A DNA stretch of 11,674 nucleotides from Acidobacteriaceae bacterium (GTDB lineage Bacteria > Acidobacteriota > Terriglobia > Terriglobales > Acidobacteriaceae), in assembly GCA_030040115.1 (NCBI GenBank), contig JASHUH010000118.1, positions 1-11,674 on the forward strand, in the 5' to 3' direction. Each line of letters begins with the position of its first letter. Position 1 is the stretch's first letter. Below the pieces are notes generated by a model. The model ran no database searches, was not told the DNA's origin, and saw only the letters and a list, made by a program, of their open reading frames with translations. Below, one piece after another: positions 6,549-11,674 of the stretch. The translations under genes and the position numbers were made by a program.

Positions 6549-7109
6549 ATGCGGAGTTCCCGCTTGGTTTTGTTCTTGGCGATGCTGCTGCTCGCTTTGC
6601 CGTTCACAACGGCCGCTGCTCATGCACAGGTTGGAGTGGGGATCGGTGTTGGTGCGCCGGCTCCCGGTTATTACGGTGCTCCCGGTTATTACGGTCCCGG
6701 TTATTACGGTTATGATTACGCCTACGGTCCGCCGGCTTGTGAGTGGGGCTATTACCCTTATTACCCGTACGCTTGCGCGCCCTACGGCTACTATGGTCCT
6801 AACTGGTTCATCGGCGGCGTCTTCATCGGCGCCGGACCATGGTACGGCTGGGGTCGGCGCGGCTGGGGCTATGGCGGCTATGGGTATCGCGGCGGGTACG
6901 GCTATGGCGGCCGCGGCTTCGTCGCGGGTAGAGGCGCTTATGCCGGTCGAGGCGCTGTCGGAGTCGGACGAGGGTATGCGGCTCCGGCGCGTGGCTATGC
7001 CGGTGGTGGCCGCGTCGGCGGATTTAGTGGCGGCCGGGTCGGCGGTGGAGGCGGTTTCCACGGTGGCGGTGGAGGCGGTTTCCACGGCGGGGGCGGCGGA
7101 CGCCGGTAA
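6549..7109 (+). CDS. Small secreted Gly/Tyr-rich low-complexity protein, function unknown
   Basis: The protein has 186 residues. Residues 1-26 form a clear Sec signal peptide: basic MRSSR, a Leu-rich core, and a probable cleavage site AHA|Q after residue 26. The mature part is low complexity in three zones. The first is a PGYYG-type Tyr/Gly/Pro region (about 35-80) containing two Cys, in PPACEW and YACAPYG. The second is a Trp/Gly hinge (NWFIGGVFIGAGPWYGWG), and the third is a Gly/Arg-rich tail ending in FHGGGGG repeats. No enzyme motif is visible. Such proteins are found exported to the periplasm, outer membrane or cell surface; structural, adhesive or metal-binding roles are guesses. The His residues in the tail repeats are the only hint of metal binding. 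The gene is monocistronic, with its own leader and a strong terminator just downstream, and its perfect Shine-Dalgarno suggests abundant product. I do not recognise a named family. Confidence 0.85.
   Translation: MRSSRLVLFLAMLLLALPFTTAAAHAQVGVGIGVGAPAPGYYGAPGYYGPGYYGYDYAYGPPACEWGYYPYYPYACAPYGYYGPNWFIGGVFIGAGPWYGWGRRGWGYGGYGYRGGYGYGGRGFVAGRGAYAGRGAVGVGRGYAAPARGYAGGGRVGGFSGGRVGGGGGFHGGGGGGFHGGGGGRR
6663..6710 (+). repeat. Three copies of a 15-base coding repeat (PGYYG)
   Basis: CCCGGTTATTACGGT occurs identically at 6663-6677, 6681-6695 and 6696-6710, the last two directly abutting. Each encodes Pro-Gly-Tyr-Tyr-Gly. Identity at the DNA level, including third codon positions, points to recent duplication by slippage rather than only selection on the protein. 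Confidence 0.9.
7041..7088 (+). repeat. Tandem 24-base coding repeat (Gly-rich FHG unit)
   Basis: Two adjacent 24-base units (7041-7064 and 7065-7088) differ only at the last base. Each encodes a Gly-rich octapeptide containing Phe-His. A further partial Gly-rich unit follows before the stop. Copy number at this 3' end is likely to vary between strains. Confidence 0.85.
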
Positions 7110-7128
7110 GCCCGTAACCTTCTAAAAC

Positions 7129-7163
7129 AAAAGGCCCGTTTGCTTCGGCAAACGGGCCTTTTT
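7129..7163. terminator. Bidirectional rho-independent terminator with UUCG tetraloop
   Basis: A perfect 15-base stem (7129-7143 with 7148-7162) is closed by TTCG in the C(UUCG)G context, one of the most stable RNA tetraloops. On the plus strand it ends in TTTTT, terminating the Gly/Tyr-rich gene whose stop is 20 bases upstream. On the minus strand the A-rich left side reads as TTTTGTTTT, so it can also terminate the mraY-murD-ftsW-murG transcript coming from the right; murG ends at 7206. Confidence 0.93.
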
Positions 7164-7205
7164 ATTGCCTTGAGTTGTCCCTCGGGCCGCCCAGGCGCCA
7201 CATGC

Positions 7206-8315
7206 TCAAGCGCTCTGTCTGGGCTTCCTTTGGGTCTCGGCGCCCAGCGCCGCCAGCCGGTCCGCGATGCGCTCGGCAGCCCCTGGGTGGGCTTGGGTTT
7301 TCGCCGCCGCGGCCATGCGGGCGAGCTGCTGCGGGGCTGTCAGTAAACCGGTGAGGGTTTCGCGCAGCTTGCCGGCAATCTCCAGCTCGCGTTCCAGCAG
7401 CATCACCGCGGCTCCAGCCGCCGCCATGGCCTCGGCGTTCCGTTGCTGGTGCTCGTCGGCGGCTTCGGCAAAGGGCGCCAGCAGCGCCGGTTTTCCCGCC
7501 GCGGCTTCCTCGGCCACCGTGGAGGCTCCACTTCGCGACATGATCAGGTGCGCGCGGGCAAACTGGGCCGGCATATCATCGAGAAACGCGCGAACCTCCC
7601 ACCGTGACGGGTCGGCGCCGCTGGCCTCATACGCGGCCTGTGTCGGCTCCACGTGGCGCAAGCCGCTCTGATGCAGGACCGTCAGCCCCGGCACGGCCTC
7701 GAGCAGCGGCCGCATCAACCGCGGCAGATGCTTATTGAAGAGCTGCGCACCCTGCGACCCTCCAAAGACGAGCAGGTGCGGCGCCCCGCCCGCGGGCGGC
7801 TCAATCGTGAAAAATTCTGGCCGGACCGGGATGCCGGTCACTTCAGCGTTGCGAAACCACCTGGCTGCGGCCGGAAAATTGACGGCTGCGGCTTTCACCT
7901 TTTTGCCCACCAGTCGATTGGCCAAACCCGGCATCGCATTGGGTTCAAACACCATCGCCGGAACTTTGAGCCGCAGCGCCGCCGCCATTCCCGGTCCCGA
8001 GGCGTAACCTCCAATCCCCAGAACCACATCGGGCTGAAAGTCACGGATCAGCCGCTTGCATTCCGCGATGCTCATGGGCAGACGCGCCATGGTTTGCAGG
8101 CGCATCGCCAGCGATACGTTTTTGAGAGGGCCTACGTCAACGAAACGCAGCGGAAAGCCGGCTTCGGGGACCAGACGCGACTCCAGGCCTCGCTCTGTGC
8201 CCACGAACAGAATCTCAGCCCCGTGCCGCGCCACCAACTCGCGCGCCACCGCCAATGCCGGAATAATGTGTCCGCCGGTCCCGCCCCCGGCGATGAGCAC
8301 GCGCAGATTTGTCAC
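7206..8315 (-). CDS. murG: UDP-GlcNAc:lipid I N-acetylglucosaminyltransferase MurG
   Basis: The protein has 369 residues, a normal MurG length. It is a peripheral inner-membrane GT28 enzyme that transfers GlcNAc from UDP-GlcNAc to lipid I to form lipid II, the last cytoplasmic step of peptidoglycan precursor synthesis. The N-domain shows the glycine loop GGGTGGH (10-16), GIGGYASGP (100-108) and FEPNAMPGLANR (123-134). The C-domain shows the nucleotide-sugar elements GGSQGA (185-190), SRSGASTVAE (260-269) and DEHQQRN (287-293). The start codon is GTG at 8315, with no strong ribosome site. The next in-frame GTG (8300) would leave only four residues ahead of the glycine loop and has no better site. 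It is the last gene of the leftward mur block, 114 bases after ftsW, and ends close to the bidirectional terminator. The gap before it holds short repeats, so its expression may be partly uncoupled from ftsW. Confidence 0.96.
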   Translation of the reverse strand: MTNLRVLIAGGGTGGHIIPALAVARELVARHGAEILFVGTERGLESRLVPEAGFPLRFVDVGPLKNVSLAMRLQTMARLPMSIAECKRLIRDFQPDVVLGIGGYASGPGMAAALRLKVPAMVFEPNAMPGLANRLVGKKVKAAAVNFPAAARWFRNAEVTGIPVRPEFFTIEPPAGGAPHLLVFGGSQGAQLFNKHLPRLMRPLLEAVPGLTVLHQSGLRHVEPTQAAYEASGADPSRWEVRAFLDDMPAQFARAHLIMSRSGASTVAEEAAAGKPALLAPFAEAADEHQQRNAEAMAAAGAAVMLLERELEIAGKLRETLTGLLTAPQQLARMAAAAKTQAHPGAAERIADRLAALGAETQRKPRQSA

Positions 8316-8337
8316 GATGATTCTCGTGGCCGGTGGT

Positions 8338-8377
8338 CAGTTCACAGTTCGTAGTTGAGGGTCTACAGTTCGTTGAG
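8338..8377. repeat. Short degenerate repeats in the ftsW-murG gap
   Basis: CAGTTC occurs at 8338-8343, 8345-8350 and 8366-8371. The longer unit ACAGTTCGT...TTGAG appears at 8344-8359 and, with two bases fewer, at 8365-8377. This simple repeat lies in an otherwise compact operon, in the leader before murG. It could be a dispersed intergenic repeat or slippage debris; I see no coding potential. Confidence 0.55.
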
Positions 8378-8429
8378 TCGCTGGTTTGTTCTCCTTGCTG
8401 CCTATTCTTACTCCCTGCCTCTGCTACAT

Positions 8430-9521
8430 TCACTCCGTCTGCCGCGTGATGTTGAGCAGCACGCCGATAGACGCCAGCGTGCAAAACACCGACGTTCCGC
8501 CATAGGAAATCAGCGGCAGGGGAATCCCTTTGGTAGGCGCCAGCGAAAGCACCACGCTGATGTTGAAGAACGCCTGAAGCAGGATGGCGGTGGTGACGCC
8601 AAACGCGGTCAGCCGCGCGAACGGTTCCTGGCATCGAAACGCCGCCCTCAGCCCGCGCACGCCCAGAACGACGAAAAGCAGCACGATGCAAATCGATCCG
8701 ATGAACCCCAGTTCCTCGGCGATGTTGGCGAAGATGAAATCAGTGGACGCCTCGGGGAGAAAAAAGAGCTTCTGCATGCCCTCCATGAAACCACGCCCGG
8801 TCAGCCCGCCCGCACCCACGGCGATCAGTGACTGCGTGATATGAAAGCCCGCGCCCTGTGGATCGGCTCCCGGGTGGAGAAAGGCCAGCATGCGTTCTCG
8901 CCGCCAGGGCACCAGGAAGAGCAGCGCCGCCAGCGGTGGCAGCGCCGCCGCCGCCGCGCCCGCCAGATACTTCCATTCCATCCCCGCCAGCATCAGCATC
9001 ATGGCCGCAATGCCTCCGAGCACCAGCGCCGTGCCCAGGTCTGGCTGGCGAACAATGAGCACCATAAAGATCACGGGAACAAAGGCCGCACGCAACAGCG
9101 TTTTCCAATTCCGGATTTCGTCGAGCCGGTTCTGCAGAAACCACGCCAGAAACAGCACCAAAACCGGCTTAGCGATCTCCGAAGGCTCAAACGAAAAAAA
9201 CTGGCCGAAGCGGATCCAGCGATGGGTATTGTGCGACCCGGGAAAGAAAAATACCGTCACCAGGAGCAGCGTGGTTGTAGACAGCGCGGGATAAATGAAC
9301 CTGGGCGAGTTGTAGCGCGCCACGTCCACCTGCATCAGCGCCAGCATGGCCAGCACCCCGGCCAGCGCCCACCCTGCCTGCCGCCCGACGTAGATGTAGG
9401 GCGAGTGGTACCGCTCCTGCGCCACCACCGCCGAGGCGGAGAACACCATCGCCAGCCCCACCACCACGAGCAGCAGAGTGGTGAAGAACAGCCACTTGTC
9501 GACGCCTGTGCGTTTCGCCAT
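8430..9521 (-). CDS. ftsW: SEDS-family septal peptidoglycan glycosyltransferase FtsW
   Basis: The protein has 363 residues with about ten membrane helices, a normal SEDS size. SEDS proteins polymerise lipid II with a partner class B penicillin-binding protein; FtsW works at the division septum and RodA in elongation. Family signatures are FEPSEIAK (111-118), QPDLGTALV (159-167), STDFIFANIAEELG (259-272) and LISYGGTSV (337-345). D261 matches the essential Asp of this loop. FtsW was chosen over RodA because of its place between murD and murG. The start is ATG 9521, 7 bases past the murD stop, so translation is probably coupled; upstream in-frame codons overlap murD and encode Arg/Ser-rich shadow sequence. 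The partner class B PBP (FtsI) is not in the window; in many clusters it lies upstream of murE. Confidence 0.95.
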   Translation of the reverse strand: MAKRTGVDKWLFFTTLLLVVVGLAMVFSASAVVAQERYHSPYIYVGRQAGWALAGVLAMLALMQVDVARYNSPRFIYPALSTTTLLLVTVFFFPGSHNTHRWIRFGQFFSFEPSEIAKPVLVLFLAWFLQNRLDEIRNWKTLLRAAFVPVIFMVLIVRQPDLGTALVLGGIAAMMLMLAGMEWKYLAGAAAAALPPLAALLFLVPWRRERMLAFLHPGADPQGAGFHITQSLIAVGAGGLTGRGFMEGMQKLFFLPEASTDFIFANIAEELGFIGSICIVLLFVVLGVRGLRAAFRCQEPFARLTAFGVTTAILLQAFFNISVVLSLAPTKGIPLPLISYGGTSVFCTLASIGVLLNITRQTE

Positions 9522-9528
9522 ATCCGCT

Positions 9529-10911
9529 CTACGCCCTCTGCTCCACCTTCCAGCTCCGCAACTCGCTGACGAGCTCCTTGAACACTCGCCCGCGATGCTC
9601 GTAATTTTCGAACTGATCGAAGCTGGAACAGGCCGGCGCCAGGAGCACCACCTCACCGGGCCGCGCCGCCTCGGCCGCCGCGCTCACCGCTTTGTCCAGC
9701 GTCTGGCGCGATTGGATCGGGACCACGCCGCGCAGATGCGACTCGATCTTCGCCGCCGCCGAGCCGATGGTGTACACCGCCCGCACCCGCTCCCGCAGAA
9801 GCGGCGAGAGGATCGTATAATCCGATCCCTTATCCTTGCCTCCTAAGATCAGATGAATTCCCCCTGGAAACGCCGCTACGGCCTTGGCCGTTGCGTCCAC
9901 GTTGGTGGCCTTCGAATCGTTGTAAAACTCCACGCCATTGATTGTGGCCAGGTATTCCAAGCGGTGCTCCACGGCGTGGAACCTCTCCACGCCACGCGCC
10001 ACGGCTTCTGCCGGAGCGCCCGCCAGCCGCGTGGCGCACACCGCAGCCACCACGTTCTCCACGTTGTGCCCTCCCTTGAGAGAAATTTTGCTCAACGGCA
10101 GGATCCGTTCGGCCTCCGCCCCTTTGGCCGCCCGGTAAGTCACATATCCGTCCTCGACCCAGGCTCCCTGGTCGACCGCGTGCTGGGTTGAGAACCAGTA
10201 CACCGGCGCGGGTGAGCGGGGGGCTGCTTCGGCAGTGCGGGCATTGTCGGCGTTGAGCACCACCCGGTCCCGTGCGTCCTGCATGGCAAAGATCCTCTCC
10301 TTGGCGCGTGCGTAATTCTCAAAACTGCCGTGCCGGTCCAGGTGGTCGGGGGTGATGTTGAGGATGACGGAGATGCCGGGATGAAATTCCACGGTGCTTT
10401 CCAACTGGAAACTTGAGACCTCAAGCACCAACCAGGTGTCTTCTGTGCTTTCATCGATCAGTCCCACCACCGGCACGCCGATGTTGCCGCCCACCAGCAC
10501 CGGAATCCCGGCTTCGGCCAGAATCGCGCCCGCCAGCGCCGTCGTGGTGGTTTTGCCGTTCGAGCCGGTGATAGCCAGAATCCGGCCCTTCAAAAACCGC
10601 GCCGCCAACTCCAGTTCGCCGATCACCGGCCGGCCGAAGTTGATGGCCTGCGCCAGCTCCGGCGTATTCAAGGGCACGCCAGGGCTCACCACGATCAAAT
10701 CCTGCCGGCGGAAAGTGAGCACGCCATGGCCACCCGTCTCCACCATGACGCCTTCTTCGAGCAGCGCGGGAATCTCCTTGGCCAGCGACTCGGCTGAGCG
10801 CACGTCCGAAACCGTTACCTGCGCCCCCTGCCGGCGCAGAAACAGCGCCGCCGCCAGGCCCGACTTGCCCATCCCCACCACCAGCACTTTCTTGCCTTTC
10901 AGTTCCATCAT
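9529..10911 (-). CDS. murD: UDP-N-acetylmuramoyl-L-alanine:D-glutamate ligase MurD
   Basis: The protein has 460 residues, typical for MurD. This cytosolic ATP-dependent ligase adds D-Glu to UDP-MurNAc-L-Ala. The N-terminal domain has a GMGKSG nucleotide-fold turn (13-18) that binds the UDP substrate. The central ATPase domain has the P-loop TGSNGKTTTT (115-124), EVSSFQLE (164-171) and NITPDHLDRH (185-194). HNVEN (282-286), FHAVEHRLE (311-319), NDSKATN (331-337) and the C-terminal PACSSFDQFENYEHRG (about 427-442) complete the Mur ligase pattern; SFDQF binds D-Glu. Two adjacent ATGs exist. The first (10911) has AGGA 8 bases upstream and is preferred. It lies 111 bases after mraY and 7 bases before ftsW, and is probably co-transcribed with both. 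Confidence 0.96.
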   Translation of the reverse strand: MMELKGKKVLVVGMGKSGLAAALFLRRQGAQVTVSDVRSAESLAKEIPALLEEGVMVETGGHGVLTFRRQDLIVVSPGVPLNTPELAQAINFGRPVIGELELAARFLKGRILAITGSNGKTTTTALAGAILAEAGIPVLVGGNIGVPVVGLIDESTEDTWLVLEVSSFQLESTVEFHPGISVILNITPDHLDRHGSFENYARAKERIFAMQDARDRVVLNADNARTAEAAPRSPAPVYWFSTQHAVDQGAWVEDGYVTYRAAKGAEAERILPLSKISLKGGHNVENVVAAVCATRLAGAPAEAVARGVERFHAVEHRLEYLATINGVEFYNDSKATNVDATAKAVAAFPGGIHLILGGKDKGSDYTILSPLLRERVRAVYTIGSAAAKIESHLRGVVPIQSRQTLDKAVSAAAEAARPGEVVLLAPACSSFDQFENYEHRGRVFKELVSELRSWKVEQRA

Positions 10912-10942
10912 CCTGTCTGTCCTAAGATCGAAATCGAGAAAA

Positions 10943-10978
10943 GGCTTCCGTCAGTTGATATCCAGAGGACGGCTTCCG
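10943..10978. repeat. Direct octamer repeat in the mraY-murD gap
   Basis: GGCTTCCG occurs at 10943-10950 and 10971-10978, 28 bases apart start to start, within the 111-base gap between mraY and murD. A pair at this spacing could be a regulator site or chance in GC-rich DNA. No promoter or terminator is convincing here, so read-through from mraY into murD is assumed. Confidence 0.25.
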
Positions 10979-11022
10979 CAGCTCTCTTATTGTGCAACGC
11001 GACCGCGGCCGCGCGGGATCCT

Positions 11023-11674
11023 CTAGCGCAGTTTCAGCGTGGTGAGTGCAAACAGTGCAAACACCAGGGCGCCGATCCAGAAACGCGCAATCACCTTCGA
11101 TTCATTCCAACCCAACTGCTCGAAGTGATGATGCAGAGGCGCCATCTTGAAGATACGCTTCTTGCGCAATTTGTAACTGCCCACCTGCAGGATCACCGAG
11201 AAAGCTTCCAGAAGGAAAATGCCCCCGATAAACGGCAGCAGAAGCTCCTGGCGGATGATCACCGCAACGGTGCCGATGGCCCCGCCCAGCGCCAGGGAAC
11301 CCACATCGCCCATGAAGATCTCGGCCGGGTGGGCGTTGTACCAAAGAAACCCGATGGAGGCGCCCACCATGGAGCCGCAAAACACCGTCAGCTCACCGGC
11401 CAGCGGCATCCGTTGCAGCTCGAGATAATCGGCAAAGACTACGTTGCTGTTCACGTAGGTGAGCACCGCCAGCGCCCCGGCCGCAATAATGGTGCAGCCA
11501 ATGGCCAGCCCGTCCAGCCCATCGGTCAGGTTCACGGCGTTCGACGAGAGCGCCAGCCATAACGTGACCCAAATGACAAAGGGAACAAACGCCAGCAGCG
11601 CCAGGTGCGGCGCAGTGGCGGGCCACCAGTGCCACAGCAGGTCGGGCCGCCAGCTCTTGATGAATGGCGCCGAC
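11023..11674 (-). CDS. mraY: Phospho-MurNAc-pentapeptide transferase MraY, C-terminal part
   Basis: The frame is open from the window edge to a stop at 11023, giving 216 residues; roughly the first 150 of the usual about 360-370 lie outside. MraY is an integral membrane enzyme that moves phospho-MurNAc-pentapeptide from UDP to undecaprenyl phosphate, forming lipid I. Visible signatures are [16 protein letters not shown], containing the NxxDGxDGL block; the catalytic-Asp loop [12 protein letters not shown]; and [15 protein letters not shown] with the conserved HHH. Several hydrophobic helices alternate with these loops. The DDxxK motif near the N-terminus is beyond the edge, so the true start cannot be given. 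An internal GTG at 11535 is only the valine of the SNAVN motif, not a start. It is the first visible gene of the mraY-murD-ftsW-murG block. Confidence 0.96.
   Translation of the reverse strand, partial: SAPFIKSWRPDLLWHWWPATAPHLALLAFVPFVIWVTLWLALSSNAVNLTDGLDGLAIGCTIIAAGALAVLTYVNSNVVFADYLELQRMPLAGELTVFCGSMVGASIGFLWYNAHPAEIFMGDVGSLALGGAIGTVAVIIRQELLLPFIGGIFLLEAFSVILQVGSYKLRKKRIFKMAPLHHHFEQLGWNESKVIARFWIGALVFALFALTTLKLR

Noticed and set aside
8391-8396. Shine-Dalgarno-like AAGGAG on the minus strand in the ftsW-murG gap
   Set aside because: No start codon follows at a usable distance and no open frame is present.
10999-11026. Adjacent NotI-like, BamHI-like and CTCTAG sequences resembling a cloning polylinker
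   Set aside because: The bases run straight into the genuine mraY stop and the order does not continue as a known polylinker; chance in GC-rich DNA is sufficient.
1-11674. CRISPR arrays, tRNA or rRNA genes, insertion sequences or att sites
   Set aside because: None seen on reading both strands; the only repeats are the short coding and intergenic ones listed.

Overview
The window is a GC-rich bacterial chromosomal segment, most likely from an Acidobacteriota genome. That placement is inferred from remembered family resemblance: the single-chain GH18-like/CE4/GT2 protein, the style of the UbiD-like decarboxylase, and the MraY-MurD-FtsW-MurG order. No search was run. I see no insertion sequence, integrase, CRISPR array, tRNA or rRNA.

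Left part (about 1-6330): a 5' piece of a GT39-type membrane glycosyltransferase runs leftward off the edge. It is divergent from a very large rightward gene (1059-4589). That gene encodes an inner-membrane protein that joins a GH18-like glycoside hydrolase domain, a polysaccharide deacetylase (CE4/NodB) domain and a processive GT2 synthase in one chain. In known exopolysaccharide systems such as the PgaB/PgaC pair for poly-N-acetylglucosamine, these activities are on separate proteins. Next, on the same strand, is a UbiD-family prenyl-FMN-dependent decarboxylase with an extra Ala/Ser-rich segment of roughly 50 residues.

Middle (6331-7205): a leader with two consecutive stem-loops and a perfect Shine-Dalgarno precedes a small secreted Gly/Tyr-rich protein. 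A strong UUCG-capped terminator, able to work in both directions, follows. It separates this gene from the leftward block.

Right part (7206-11674, minus strand): part of the division and cell-wall (dcw) cluster, transcribed mraY (5' end outside the window) - murD - ftsW - murG. Together these make and polymerise peptidoglycan precursor: MurD adds D-Glu to UDP-MurNAc-L-Ala, MraY makes lipid I, MurG makes lipid II, and FtsW polymerises lipid II at the septum. The cluster stops after murG; murC, ftsQ, ftsA and ftsZ do not follow here. Overall the window is mostly cell-envelope biosynthesis: peptidoglycan on one side and a probable surface polysaccharide machine on the other.
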